In this document: piece by piece, positions 37,520-50,634 of the stretch
Numbering within the stretch: the stretch's first letter is position 1
Layout of the letters: each line of letters opens with the position of its first letter
Assembly (NCBI RefSeq): GCF_964340395.1
Contig: NC_135567.1
Coordinates: 13,690,591 to 13,754,590, forward strand
Direction of reading: 5' to 3'
DNA length: 64,000 nucleotides
Source of the DNA: Glandiceps talaboti
Lineage: Eukaryota; Hemichordata; Enteropneusta; Spengelidae
The notes under the pieces: generated by a model
Told to the model about the DNA's origin: nothing
The model's database searches: none
What the model saw: only the letters and a program-made list of their open reading frames with translations
Program-made: the position numbers and the translations under genes

Positions 37520-38515
37520 CTCAATCCAAACTGCTGCCCACTCTGCAATTTCAACTGTCAATTACACATAATTTGTAACAGTTTGAACTGTCAATCACAC
37601 TATATCAATCTAAACTGTCACAGTTACATACTTTGAAGCAGTTTAAACTGTCAATCACTCAATATCAATTTGAATTACAAATTATAAGAATTTGTAGCAA
37701 TTTGAACTGTCAATTACATAATTTGTAACAATTTGAACTGTCAATCACAGTTTGTAACAAATTGAACTGTCAATTAATTCACAATTATAACTCGGTTACA
37801 TACATTGTAGCAGTTTGAACTGTCAATCACTCAATATCAATTTGAACAGAATTTGTAACAGTTTGAACTGTCAATCACATAGTTTATATCAAATTGAACT
37901 GTCAATCATACTGAACTGCCAATCAAACATAATTTGTAACAATTTGAACTGTCAATCACATAGTTTGTAACAATTTGAACTGTCAATTCTACATAATTGG
38001 AGCAATTGGAGCTGTCAAGCAGATGATGTGTAACGACCTAAACTGTCAATCACATTTGTGACATTTGAACTGTCAATCACACCATAGCAATTTGAACCAT
38101 CAGTCACACTTTGTAACAATTTTTACTGTGAATTACACTGTCAATTTGAGCTGCCAGCCACTCATAATTTGTAGCAATTTGAACTGTCAATCGCACAGTT
38201 GAAACAATTTGAACTGTCAATCATCATATTTGAATTAATTTGAAGTGTCAGTCACAGATTTAAAACAATTTGAATCATCAGTTATAGAATTAAAACAATT
38301 TGAACTGTCAATCATGGAAACAAAACAATTTGAACTGTCAGTCATATTTGAATTAATTTGAACTGTCAGTCACAGAATTAAAACAATTTGAACTGTCATT
38401 CCCCTGAAACAATGTGAACTGTCAATCACAGCATTAAAAGAATTGAACTGTCAGTTACACAATTGAAAAAATCACATTTTGAACTGTCAATCGTATAGTT
38501 TGAATCTTTCCAGTG
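37520..38515 (+). repeat. irregular array of TTTGAACTGTCAATCA
   Basis: About 30 copies of (A/T)TTTGAACTGTCAATCA(C/T) separated by variable 10-35-bp spacers, mostly containing AATTTGTAACAA, ATATCAA or GAATTAAAACAA. The core is much better kept than the spacers, unlike an ordinary minisatellite. Confidence 0.8.
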
Positions 38516-38667
38516 TGTGACACTCTCAGCGATTTCAACTTAGATTGTTTTCAGTACTAGCTGACACTACATACCATTCTCAGCATTAGTTTTCAAGATA
38601 AACTGATCTTTGTTTACTGATAAAAATACTGGCTTTGTAGCCTCTGTATTTGTTTTTACATTCTGCC

Positions 38668-38754
38668 AACTTCACACTGAGATTACTGGAGTTATCAGAT
38701 AACAAACTACTTCACACTGAGATTACTGGAGTTATCAGATAACAAACTACTTCA
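38668..38754 (+). repeat. 41-bp exact duplication
   Basis: ACTTCACACTGAGATTACTG plus 21 further bases, twice in tandem. Confidence 0.85.
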
Positions 38755-39072
38755 ACATTGACATCTACTTCTCTGCATTTCTGTAGCTGGTTGACGTAGT
38801 CAGGTTTTTAGAATTTAGTTCAATAGTCCCTAATTTTTCAACAAACATTTTCAAATTATCAGAGTTAGATATGAGAGTTGGCAATTTTGAATATTTTTGA
38901 ACAATTATGACATATTATTTCCATTTGTATGATCGTTATTTTAAAATGTTTCTAATTGCACAATTAAAGTTTTAAAATTTAACTTTTCAACAGGATTCAC
39001 ACTGGGTCACATACTTAAAAATTAATAGATGAACTAAAGCAATGAGGAGTCATACTTGCTTGAGGCAAAGTC

Positions 39073-39188
<116 letters not shown>

Positions 39189-39194
39189 TAGTTT

Positions 39195-39268
39195 TGATAG
39201 TTCTGGAACTCTTTCTTGGTTGTAACTCGGAGTTTCACGCATAGAGCGATCATCAGACAACTGTATAT
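39195..39268 (+). repeat. relative of the 8661 palindrome, one arm
   Basis: TTGTAACTCGGAGTTTCACG and GATCATCAGACAACTG match the arm and centre of the 122-bp palindrome. The other arm is absent; it lies directly after the TA tract. Confidence 0.6.
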
Positions 39269-39359
39269 AATTATATGTATATGTTCATATATATATTATT
39301 ATATTCATATAAGTGTCTCACTGGAAAGAACAGTGCTCGATGCAATATTGGAGGCATAT

Positions 39360-39475
39360 ACATTACATACATGCATGCATGCATGCACGCATGCACGCAT
39401 GCACGCACGCACGCACACACGCACATACATTCATACATACATACATACATACATTATACATACATACATATTTTA
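39360..39475. repeat. CATG/CACG/CATA microsatellite
   Basis: Compound tetranucleotide repeats in the order CATG, CACG, CACA, CATA. Confidence 0.95.
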
Positions 39476-40019
39476 CACAAATGAGAACTGGATGGTCTCA
39501 ACAAAACTCTCAACAAAACTCAACTGAAACTTGAAAGTGGTTCCAAAAGTTCTGACTAGTTTTCGTCCTGATAACAGAGCATCATCTGGTCAGTAAATAT
39601 ATATGAAAACTGGATGTTCTCATCAAACTCAACTCAAAACATTTTCAAAAAAACTAACAAGTTTTTGCCTTATAAAGTATCCTCATCAGGTCCAAAAAAT
39701 GGTCAGCAAAATAGAAAATATCTACCGAACCTTTCAAACCTTGGCAAAGTTAGAATGATATGTTTTTAACATTCACAGGGTGTTGCTACAGAAAAATGTT
39801 TGCCGAGGGCTATTTAGTTAGGAATTTTGTGAAGGATAGCTGGGGTATCTAATTGGGTGTATTATTCACCACTACTGGCTTTACACAGTTAATGTGATAT
39901 CTACCAAAGTCACATGGGATCGTCATAGATACGTGGTGACTTGTATGGTAAGATACATTACAGTTATTTTGTTGTAATCTAGACCAAGGCCAAGTATGCA
40001 ATGTACTATGTAGGTCAAA

Positions 40020-40910
40020 AATGTTCTACTGTAGTTGCCGAGGCCAAGTTTTGGTTTGGACTAACATTTTGGTGTAAAAAACCAGTTGTATTGCATCATA
40101 GTTTCTTTCTTATCTGTGATTGCACTGCTGTAGAGGTATATGAGTAAAGAAAGTTAGTAGTGAACAACAAATGATCAGTTGTGGTCAGTATAGAGTGCAA
40201 CTGGCAAGATACGTTTGAAAATCTGAAAATGAATGAAATTAGTCAGAAATTCTTTAAAAAACGTTCTACTGTAGTTACGTAGGCCAAGTTTGGATTAGAC
40301 CGAATAAAAAAAAATTGTGTGGTTTCGATTACGCTCAATTTTGGAATAGGTGGGGTAGGTAGATTTTTTATTTTATTTTATTTTATTTTATTTTTTTCAT
40401 ATGTGAGTTGCTAGTTCAAGTAGTTGTGTTTTCCATCGTTTTCCATATGGTCTCTGTGTTATTGGTTTCTTCCCATCAGATGTACAGCCATTACAGATTG
40501 GAAGAACAGTTTTATATTGTGTTTTTAAGTTGATGTCAGTTTCCGCATCCAGTATTTCTTGCGAGACTTCACAATTTTTGCGATTTTATTTTATTGTTCT
40601 TGAATATTTTTAAAAAGAAGTTTAGGGTCGGCAGTGAAAAATTAGGTGGGGTAGGGTAACCGGAACCACACAATTTTTTTTTAGGCCTTTGGACTAAAAT
40701 TTGTGTGTGAAAAAGAGTTGTATTGCACCACATGTACAGACAAGAAAATGTCTTCCCTGTCTGTGATTGCACTACTGTAGGTAGAGGTGTATAAGTAAAG
40801 AAAGTTAGTAGTGAACAACAAATGATCAGCTGTGGTCAGTATAGACTACAAGATATGTCAGAAGATCTGAAAATGAATGAAATTAATCAGAAATTCTTCA
40901 AAAATTAAAA
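40020..40910 (+). repeat. duplicated segment with family A inside the second copy
   Basis: TTCTACTGTAGTTGC ... GGTCAGTATAGAGTGCAA (40024-40260) is repeated at 40262-40303 plus 40683-40910. The second copy is split by the family A element at 40304-40682, and the first gives the uninterrupted target. Confidence 0.75.
40304..40682 (+). mobile_element. family A copy 6, most complete
   Basis: Ends AAAAAATTGTGTGGTTTCGA and GTAACCGGAACCACACAATT are inverted over ~22 bp. The interior includes GGTGGGGTAGGTAGA near the left end and the inverse-like TTAGGTGGGGTAGGGT near the right. About 380 bp, best reference copy in the window. Confidence 0.85.
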
Positions 40911-41720
40911 AAAATGAACAATTTTTGTTTGTGTTGACTGATATAGAAGGAGAAATATGCTGAAAATGTCTGAAAGTAATCAGAAATTCTTCAAAATTTA
41001 AAAAAAAAAATGAACAATTTCTGTATTGGTGTTAGCAGAATTTTATGGAGAAATATTCTCCGATATAGTTGCTTTAGTTACATATGAAGAATACCGCAGA
41101 AAATGTCTGAAAATAATTTTTTTTTTCAAAACTATTTTTAAAAAAATGAAAAATACAGTATTGTATGTTGGCCATTTAATTTATAAAAAAGAATAATCTT
41201 GTCTGTTGTATTTACATATCTAAAGAAATTCTGCAGTAATACTTGTTGAATATAATTCTGTGTGCGATACAAAGTTATTTTTGCATAAAATTAACTTGCA
41301 ATTTTCCAAAAATCCAAAAATTGATGCAAAAATATCATTTTCCAGACGTGATTTTGGATTGGAAATATTATGTTACTAAAATAATATTTATCGTGTCTAA
41401 AAATAATCAGAAATTCTACAAATTTTCAAAAAAATGAACAAAACATTTCTGTATTGGTGTTTGCAGATATTGATGAAGAAATGTTCTTTTATATACCGTA
41501 GTTGCTTCATTTACATACATAAAGAATATACCACAGTAAAAATCTGAAAAATGTCTAAAAATGATCAGAAATTTTTCAAAATTTTCAAAAAAAAATGTAA
41601 AATATGCGAGAAGTATTGTATGTCGGCAATGTTATCTATTGTTACCTCAAATTTACATATCTAAAGAATACCGCAGTAAGACTTGTTGAAGATAATAACC
41701 AAAACCGGAAATTATATATG
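40910..41720 (+). repeat. decayed ~220-bp repeats
   Basis: About four units with (A/C)AGAAATT(C/T)TTCAAAATTT, TTTCTGTATTGGTGTT and ACATA(T/C)(C/G)(T/A)AAAGAATACCGCAG. Confidence 0.5.
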
Positions 41721-42081
41721 ACCGTTTTTTCAGTGATTTATTTAATGGTATTCTTAATGTGCAGTTTAACCAAATGTGGCATTGTACTTATGACTCATTC
41801 CAAATTTAAGTATTATTTGGTTATTTTGACGAGTAATTGATGATGACTCAAAGTGTTGCTGAGAATGAGGATATTATGGGATATAATGGGATATTACATT
41901 GCTTATGGTTGAAGGCATCCAATATTGGGCAGACTTTGAAAAAGATTGGCTCGGATGATTGATGTAGAGAAAGATTTTTATATGTTGAGGAATGGATGGA
42001 TAGATTGATAGGTGGTTGGATGGGGTAGACAGAGACAGATAAAGATGTATGCAAGTACCTAGATAGATCTATAGATTGATA

Positions 42082-42483
<402 letters not shown>

Positions 42484-42599
42484 CTTTTAGACATTCTGAA
42501 CGTTAAATTTTCATTTTCTAGAAATTGATCAATCTTGATTATTAGTTTGACATTACATTATAGTTGTGCTTTGAGAAAAAAAATGTAGCGAAATTTCTC

Positions 42600-43960
42600 A
42601 TAATATTAATAAGACTGTATATTGCAGTTGTAGACATTCTGAAATTTTCATACAGCAGAAAGTGATAAACACCAATTGTTACATTGTTACAATTTTAGCA
42701 TTTTTGAACAATAGCTTCGAGTTAACAGAAATGTAACAATTGTATCTATTGTAATAAAACTATTGAATAGTTATTTACTCTCTGAGACCTAAGAAAGTGG
42801 TCGCCATAATGTCATTTGTATGCTGTGTTACAATTTCAGCGTGTTTTGAACAATGGCTAACTTTTTGGAGAAGTAACGAATGTATATGTATGTATTTATA
42901 TTATTATCTACATTTATTTCATGTAAAATATCCATATAGAGAATTAGATAAAAGTCGGGAAGAGAATAATACATGCTTTAGAACAATATTGAACGATGTT
43001 ATTGTATTTCACATTTTGAACCTGGAGTTTTCACATCATAGAAAAATAAATGACGCTTTGTATACATTGTTACAATTGTAGCATGTTTTGAACAATGGCT
43101 GACTTATAGATTGGTAATAAAACTATGGAACGGTTGTTATTCCGTGAGACATAAGAAAGTGGTTGCCATAATGTCATTTGTTCACTTTGTTACAATTTCA
43201 GTGTGTTTTGAACAATGGCTAACTTTTCGGAAAAGTAACGAATGTATATGTATGTATTGAACAATGTAGTTATATTACGCATGGAGTTTTCACGCCATAG
43301 AAAAGTGATTGACACAATATCAGTCGTTTGTGACATTGTAAGTTTAACATATTTTGAACAATGGCTAATTTATCGGAGGTGTAACCAATGTATCTATTGA
43401 ACAGTGTTATGATTTAACACATTTTGAATTTGAAATTTTCACATCGTTGGAAAGTAAGTGATGCAATATCATTTGTACATTGTGACAAGTTTAGCTTGTT
43501 TTGAACAATGGCTGACTTATCAGAATTGTAGCAATGAATCTAAAGAAACGTTCCCATACTTTACATTTTGAAGATGGAATTTTCACGTCGTAGAAAAGTA
43601 ATTGACGCAATATCAGTTGTACTTTGTTACAAATCTTAACAAATTTTGAACAATAACTGACTTATCTTATTCATAAGTGACACTTTCATACAATTGTTAC
43701 AATTTTTTAGATGTAAAATTTTCACATTGTTCAAAAGTGATTGACACAGTACATTTCTACATTGTTATTATTTTAGCATGTTTTGAACAATAGCTGACTT
43801 ATCGTATGCATAAGTGACACTGTCGTACAATTGTTATAATTTAGACGTGAAATTTTCACATTGTGATTGACACAATGCATTTCTACATTGTGACATTTTT
43901 AGCATGTTTTGAACAATAGCTGACTTATCTAATGTGAAACAAAGTAGCAAATCATATATT
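42600..43960 (+). repeat. decayed ~180-bp repeats, about 7 units
   Basis: The landmark TTTGAACAATGGCTGACTTA or close variants recurs about every 100-190 bp, with TTTTCACATC(A/G)TAGAAAAGTA and TTTGTACATTGTTACAA between. Confidence 0.7.
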
Positions 43961-44486
43961 GTAGAACAAACGTATTTCTAAAATCTCAGCGGCTGCTTGT
44001 TTGCCACACGCAACAACTATCATCATCTGTCACGCAACATGTCGTAGGGAACGTCACCTCAGAAATACTAGTGTAACATACCACAGCAGGATATCAAAAT
44101 TGACATATTCTTCACAGCGTAGTATAAAAGAAGAACAAAAGGGAATGACTGGAATTCTGTGAAAGGAATATTGCTTCATTAATTTTGAATTTATTCACCA
44201 TTGTATTTTATTATTTAGAGTTTTAGAGTTTTGTGTGCGTGGATGTGACATCGAGCAGATTTGAACGTTCTTTTCTATTTCACCTGAAGAAATGCATATT
44301 TTAGTCGATTTACAGAAACACATTTGAAGCTGTACTTGCTGAAACTGGTTTAACTTGAAGTTTTATTAGCTGCAATGACGTAGTATTCTTTTGAATTTGA
44401 GTGCAAGACAGCAGTGTGTACCTTCCAATGATAACCACATTTTGTTGTTGAGAGTTAAAATGATAAAAACTGGGATTTCTCATGAG

Positions 44487-44583
44487 TCACCACATAGTAA
44501 TAGATAGGGAACACCAAATCTTGGTGTGTCACTAGAAATTGTGTGTCAGTGGTGCGTCAGATTGGATTAGAGCGCACACTGCA
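44487..44583 (+). repeat. third copy of the 17816-18060 repeat
   Basis: CCACATAGTAATAGATAGGG, CACTAGAAATTGTGTG and TCAGTGGTGCGTCAGATTGG, in the opposite orientation to the intron 3 copies. It is followed by a CAGTGTTCCGTC sequence that resembles hAT-type ends. Confidence 0.7.
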
Positions 44584-44999
44584 AGACAGTGTTCCGTCTA
44601 ATTTTTTTGAGACGGAGCAACTTCAGGAGAAGGGGAAAAAATGGAAAGGGTTACATGATGGCTGTGCTTGCATGGCTATCGGGCAATGGTTTGGAAGGAG
44701 GGGGTGGGTATCCCCTGATGGTCAGGAAGGGGGTATCCCCTTCTGGCTGAAGGCAAAAGCAAAATCGTATGTTTATTGGCAATATGAAGCTAACACTTTT
44801 TAAAAAAAATATCTTGTATGAATAAAATGTGAAGTTATGTGGTTAAATTATTTGCAGTGTTTTTTTACGTAAGACAAGATTAGTCAGTTCATGGAGAAAT
44901 TCAGAGAAATTTCTGAAAAAACCCACAAAAATTGATAAAATCCAGAAAATTTACAGTAATGGGATTGAACTAAAATATTTTGTATAAATAAAATATTGA

Positions 45000-46075
45000 A
45001 TGAAATGTAGCTTTTTCTATAAAAAGAGCAACAAATGTCAGAAATGAGGAAATATTTCTAAAAAAAACCCCTGAAAATTGGGCTTTAGCGATGAAATCCA
45101 GAAAATTTATAGTTATGGGAGTGAAAGAAAATATCTTGTGTTACTAAAGTATTGAATTAATGTAGCTTTTTCTGTCTGAAATACTTTTTCTGGATGAAAG
45201 TGAATGGAAGTGGTTTTCCATGCAAGGAATATCTATTTTGAAGTTTGACTGATACATGCAAGCCTTTGTTCATATGATTCCAAGTAATTTGATAGGGTCT
45301 ATCAGAAGAACAGTAAATGTCAGAAATCAGGAAATATTTCTCAGAAGACGAAAATTGAACTTCAGCGATAAAATCCTGAAAATGTATAGTTATGGGGTTG
45401 AAAGAAAATATCTTGTATGACTAAAACATTGAATTAAATGTGGCGTATTCTGTCTTAGACAAGAAGAACAATAAATGTCAGAAATTAGGAAATATTTCTC
45501 AAAAAACCCGGAAATTGAGCTTCAGTAATGAAATCCCGAAAATTTATAGTAATGGGATTGAAAGAAAAAATCTTGTTTGAATAAAACGCTGAATAACAAA
45601 CATGTAGATTTTCTGCATGAGACAAGCAGATCAATAAATGTCAGATCTCAGGAAATATTTCTCGAAAAATGAAAATTGAACATCGGTGATTTAAAACGGA
45701 TTCGTACGTAAAAGTGACAGTGAAGTATTATTGATCATTGTTGGACCAGAAAATGGAATTCTAATAATACTTCGAAGTACCCAATTACTACGATTCCGAC
45801 ATCGGAAATTTCACTCCCAATTATGGGAAACATCATTTTGCTTTTTGAGATGAACTACCATTAATTCTCATACATATTTATAGAGTGAGATTATTTCTAT
45901 ATTGAAACTACAGTTATTGCTTATGAATGGAAGGAATGATTCAGGATGAAAGTGAATGGAAGTGGTTTTCCGTGCAAGGAATAGGTTTTCCATGCAAGGA
46001 ATATCTATATTGGAGTTTGACTGCAAGCCTTTGTTCATACGATTCCAAGTAATTTGATACGATCTATCAGGGGTG
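45000..46075 (+). repeat. ~165-bp repeats, about 5 units, plus a duplicated ~110-bp segment
   Basis: Units contain AATGTCAGAAAT(C/G)AGGAAATA and AATTTATAGT(T/A)ATGGGATTG. TGAAAGTGAATGGAAGTGGT ... GATTCCAAGTAATTTGATA occurs at 45193 and 45948. Confidence 0.7.
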
Positions 46076-46319
46076 ATTATTTTACCAAAATTTTAAAATT
46101 TTAATGAAATTTTGAAACTTTACCAAAATTATTTTAAAAAAAGAATTGCGAATTTCTGGTTCATTTTCTCTGTTTTGTAATGCAATAATATCTACCTCCG
46201 TTCCACAGTTGTTTTATTTAAAATTCAGTTTTATTTCTACCAGTTTTACAAAATATATCATTCTTAGTACAAAGTCATTATGATATGTATGATTAAAACT
46301 GAAAAACATTATTTTTTTA

Positions 46320-47215
46320 TAAGAACGTTTACATCATTTTGATGAAATATGTATTGTCAAGGAACAAAGCCATTCTAAAATTACTAATTTCAATAAAGTA
46401 TAACACCTCCAAGTCAATTCGTGATAAAAGGCTTCATTGTTATAAATTATTCTTTGTGTCCAACTTTGTGTTCTGTATGTTCCTTCTAGCCGTACGACGG
46501 ACAACATTCCCGCCAAAAATATTTGAACAGAAATTGTCGTAGATGGTGAATTTTCTGATAAATTTCAGTTGTTTTTGTACCACTTTTACAAAATACGTAG
46601 TCATGAAGTTTATCAATAAAAATGTAAAAACATTATTTAAAAGCAATTACATTTTGATGAAATGTGAATTTTGTCAAGGAACAAAGCCATTCTAAAATTA
46701 CCAATTTCAATAAAGTATAACACCTCCAAGTCAATTCTTTATAAAAGGCTTCATTGTCATAAATTATTCTTTGTGACCAACTTTGTGTTCTGTATGTTCC
46801 TTCTAGCCGTACGACGGACAACATTCCCGCCAAAAATATTTGAACAGAAATTGTCGTAGATGGTGAATTTTCTGATAAATTTCAGTTGTTTTTGTACCAC
46901 TTTTACAAAATACGTAGTCATGAAGTTTATCAATAAAAATGTAAAACATTATTTTTAAAAAATTACATTTTGATGAAATATGTATCGTCATGGAACAAAA
47001 CCATTCTAAAATTACTAATTTCAATAAAGTATAACACCTCCAAGTCAATTCTTGATAAAAGGCTTCATTGTCATAAATTATTCTTTGTGACCAACTTTGT
47101 GTTCTGTTTCCTTCTAGCCGTACGACAGATTACCTTCCCGCCAAAAAATATTTGAAAAGAAATTGTCGTAGATGGTAAATTTTTTGATAAATTTCACTTT
47201 AATTTTGCATGTTTT
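46320..47215 (+). repeat. ~310-bp tandem repeat, 3 units
   Basis: Units starting near 46330, 46655 and 46970 share TTCTAAAATTACTAATTTCA, CTTCTAGCCGTACGAC and ATTCCCGCCAAAAATATTTG. A decayed fourth unit lies at 48110-48440, beyond the tRNA-like array. Confidence 0.9.
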
Positions 47216-47475
47216 ATAAAATATGTCATTATTTAATGTATCACATAAAATACAAAATGCAAAATTTGTAAAAAAAAAACCCAAAAACCCCCAAAATTTA
47301 AATAAATTGTACAAATTTACCAGGAGTGTGATTATGAAAAAAAGGCTTGCCTATTCTCTTTGTTATAAATGAGGAAAGAAAAATGTTAAAGGTTTCAGCT
47401 TCAAAGAAAGAGTTGGCTTATCACCACTGCCTCGAGGAAAGAAGGTACACATCAGGATATATTCACAGTATCTAC

Positions 47476-48096
47476 CAGTTGGCAAGTTAGCTCAGCTGGT
47501 TAGAGTACTCTGACTAGTGTTTAGGGGACGTGGGTTCAATTCACGTTATCTACCAGTTGGCAAGTTAGCTCAGCTGGTTAGAGTACTCTGACTAGTGTTT
47601 AGGGGACGTGGGTTCAATTCACGTTATCTACCAGTTGGCAAGTTAGCTCAGCTGGTTAGAGTACTCTGACTAGTGTTTAGGGGACGTGGGTTCAATTCAC
47701 GTTATCTACCAGTTGGCAAGTTAGCTCAGCTGGTTAGAGTACTCTGACTAGTGTTTAGGGGACGTGGGTTCAATTCACGTTATCTACCAGTTGGCAAGTT
47801 AGCTCAGCTGGTTAGAGTACTCTGACTAGTGTTTAGGGGACGTGGGTTCAATTCACGTTATCTACCAGTTGGCAAGTTAGCTCAGCTGGTTAGAGTACTC
47901 TGACTAGTGTTTAGGGGACGTGGGTTCAATTCACGTTATCTACCAGTTGGCATGTTAGCTCAGCTGGTTAGAGCACTCTGACTAGTGTTTAGGGGACGTG
48001 GGTTCAATTCACGTTATCTACCAGTTGGCATGTTAGCTCAGCTGGTTAGAGCACTCTGACTAGTAAGTGTTTTGGGAACATGGTGTCAATTCCTAC
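47476..48096 (+). repeat. 78-bp tRNA-like tandem array, 8 units
   Basis: Units start at 47476, 47554, 47632, 47710, 47788, 47866, 47944 and 48022. Each contains TTAGCTCAGCTGGTTAGAG (a perfect tRNA D-arm/box A) and, ~30 bp later, GTGGGTTCAATTCACG (box B-like T-arm). The order resembles tRNA-Ile/Val, but the anticodon stem and acceptor stem do not pair, so these are not functional tRNAs. Six units look identical, the seventh has GCATGTTAGC/GAGCACTC, and the eighth decays after TGACTAGT. The unit length is close to a tRNA gene. Best reading: a tRNA pseudogene or SINE head, recently amplified. Confidence 0.8.
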
Positions 48097-48109
48097 AGTG
48101 TCACTTTTC

Positions 48110-48440
48110 TTTCATTTATAACAAATTCAAAATTACTTTATGGTGAGTTTCTTTCATTTATAGCAAACCCAAAAACTATTCTCTCTGTCTAACTTTCTAA
48201 TTATTTTCCTGTATGACATGATATTCCCGCCGAAATCATATGAACATCGCAAAGTGAAATTTCTTATGAATTTCTGTTTTATTTTGAATCAGTTTTGCAA
48301 AATATGTCATTTTTAGTACATAGTAATAAAAATTGTACCACACAAAATGTTAAATAGCAATTTTTTCAAAAAATGTAAAAATTTTGTTGAAATGTGTTAA
48401 AATTTTCATGGAAGAAAGCATACAAGTACCAATTTCAACA
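48110..48440 (+). repeat. decayed unit of the ~310-bp array
   Basis: Keeps TTCTCTCTGTCTAACTTT, ATTCCCGCCGAAATCATATG and CAGTTTTGCAAAATATGTCA in the same order as the fresh units. Confidence 0.5.
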
Positions 48441-48875
48441 AAGTGTTTTACCCCAAGTCAAATCTAGAGAGAGAAAGGGCATCCTGGTCATTCACATTTA
48501 TTATTCTCTTTGTGTTCAACTTGTTTGGTGAGCTGGTGATGAAATTTGATATCATAATGGTGTGAAAATAACTGTTATACAGCAATATTTCTATTTCTAT
48601 ATGAATTTGAACAATATGAGATCAATACTTTGCATCTTTTGTTTAAATGCAATTCTAAACTCACCGAATCATTACATCAAATGTACACAAGTAACTCTTG
48701 GTTAACCTTTAGGGGGTCTACAAATTTAATTTCTGAATTCCTTCCATCCTCCCTCCCCTACCCTCTTCCCACTCCCCCCTTCCCCCACCATTCAAACTTA
48801 GTTATAGGTAAGTCAAAGACACTTTCATAAATATTTCTGGAGTTTTTTGCTTCTTGTACAATTAACTAAAATGGC
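48440..48875. other. unique sequence, nothing recognised
   Basis: A+T-rich with one C-rich patch at 48745-48790. No gene. Confidence 0.4.
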
Positions 48876-48877
48876 AA

Positions 48878-49150
48878 GAAGAAGAACAATGTAACAATAA
48901 AAAGAAAATTATAACAACAATAAGAACAATGTAACAATAAAAAGAACAATGTAACCACAAAAAGAACAATGTAACCATAAAAAGAACAATGTAGCAATAA
49001 AAAGAAAATTATAAGAACAATGTAACAATAGAAAGAACAATGTAACAATAAAAAGAACAATTTAACAATAAATAGAACAATGTAACCACAAAAAGAACAA
49101 TGTAACAATAAAAAGAACAATGTAACAATAAAAAGAACAATAACAAAATA
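48878..49150 (+). repeat. ~19-bp minisatellite AAAAAGAACAATGTAACAAT
   Basis: About 13 units with small changes. Minus-strand hydrophobic open frames here are artefacts. Confidence 0.9.
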
Positions 49151-49329
49151 AACAATATTAAATGTAGGTAACAAAACCAATGTGAACAAGAAAGTGAACA
49201 CAGTGATGGGGAGGAGGGGGGGGGAGGAAGCAGGTAAAATGTTAAATGCAATGTCTGTGTAATATCATCAGCCTACCACCCTAAATAAAAACTGTACTTC
49301 CGAAAAATGGAATGTTCTTGTATCCTTTG

Positions 49330-50450
49330 TGGTCATGCCGATAGTGTAACAGAGAACACCACTATTGTATAACTTGGAAATAACCGGAAATAACTTTCTT
49401 GTTTCGCATACTTGTAACTTTGCCGGTAAACTAACATGATACTCTCAATTCTATGTATGGGACGAGCCATGTACATTCCTTATTTCTCATATTTATAACT
49501 TTTGGTGTTAAACCATCGCAATATTGTCTGTTCTGTGTACAGGGCTAGACACCTTCATATCTTGTTTCCCCTGCTTTCATTTCTTGCTTCACATACTTGT
49601 AACTTTTACTGTTCAACAAACACAACACTACCATTATTTCTGTGTAAACGGTAGCCGCCTTCATTTCTTGTTTCACCTGCCTTCGTTTTTTGTTTTGCGT
49701 ACTTATAACTTTTGTCATTCAACAAACTCAATACTACCATTATTTCTGTATACAGGGCTAGACGCCTTCATTTCTTGTTTCGCATACTTGTAACTTTTGT
49801 TGTTAAACCAACACAATATTGTCTGTTCTGTGTACAGGCTACTCGCCTTTATATGTTGTTCCCCTGCCTTCGTTTTTTGTTTCGCATACTTGTAACTTTT
49901 GCCGTTCAACCAACACAACACTATCGTTATTTCTGTGTAAAGGGTAGCTGCCTTCATTTCTTGTTTCACCAACTGGTAACTTTTGTAATTAATTAACCCA
50001 TTCAGTACTGAAAACTTTGCCGCCAAAATTATTTGAACAAAATTCTTGTTTTTATGTAAGTTTTTGGCATATATCAGCTTCATTTTAGACTGGAATTAAA
50101 GAAATGTTATTTCCTAATAAAGTAATATTATTATAACTATGAAAATGTTCATATAAATTGGGTCCCAAAATTATTTAAAACTTGTCTCCAGTCATGAAAG
50201 GGTTAATTAAACCAGCACAATATTGTCTGTTCTGTGTACAGGGCTAGACGCCTTCATTTCTTGTTTCGCCTGCCTTCATTTCTTGTTTCACCAACTTGTA
50301 ACTTTTGGTGTTAAACCATCGCAATATTGTCTGTTCTGTGTACAGGACTAGACGCCTTCATTTCTTGTTTCGCCAACTTGTATCTTTTGTAATTAAATCA
50401 GCACAACTCTGTCTGTTGTATGTAAAGGGTAGCCGCCTGCATAGATATCG
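49330..50450 (+). repeat. ~105-bp repeats, about 8 units, split by family T
   Basis: TTCATTTCTTGTTTCGCATA, CTTGTAACTTTTG, and TATTGTCTGTTCTGTGTACA recur. One unit is interrupted by the 49993-50206 element. Confidence 0.8.
49993..50206 (-). mobile_element. family T copy 2 with identifiable target
   Basis: Bounded by TTAACCCATTCAGTACTG and CATGAAAGGGTTAA. Flanking array units read GTAATTAAATCAGCACAACT without the element, so the pre-insertion site was a single TTAA. Confidence 0.85.
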
Positions 50451-50634
50451 GTAACTAAATCTTTGGCACAGTTTCGTCTTTCATGCTATGATTGCAATGT
50501 TTTCTTTTCTAAAGAGACCATGAACAACCAGAATGTCACAAGAAATAGTTTTCTCTTTTCACTTGAATACCTCAAATATGTCTGTGATTTGAAATTGTAC
50601 CCATGGCTTCCTATGTAGTGAAAGGTGACTGTAA

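Noticed and set aside
44543-44803. 86-codon open frame
   Set aside because: Overlaps a dispersed repeat and a possible hAT-type end; no gene context.
47476-48096. Cluster of functional tRNA genes
   Set aside because: The D-arm is good but the anticodon and acceptor stems do not pair and the T-arm is imperfect.
48866-49251. Hydrophobic minus-strand frames resembling a membrane protein
   Set aside because: Artefact of the ~19-bp AAAAAGAACAATGTAACAAT array.
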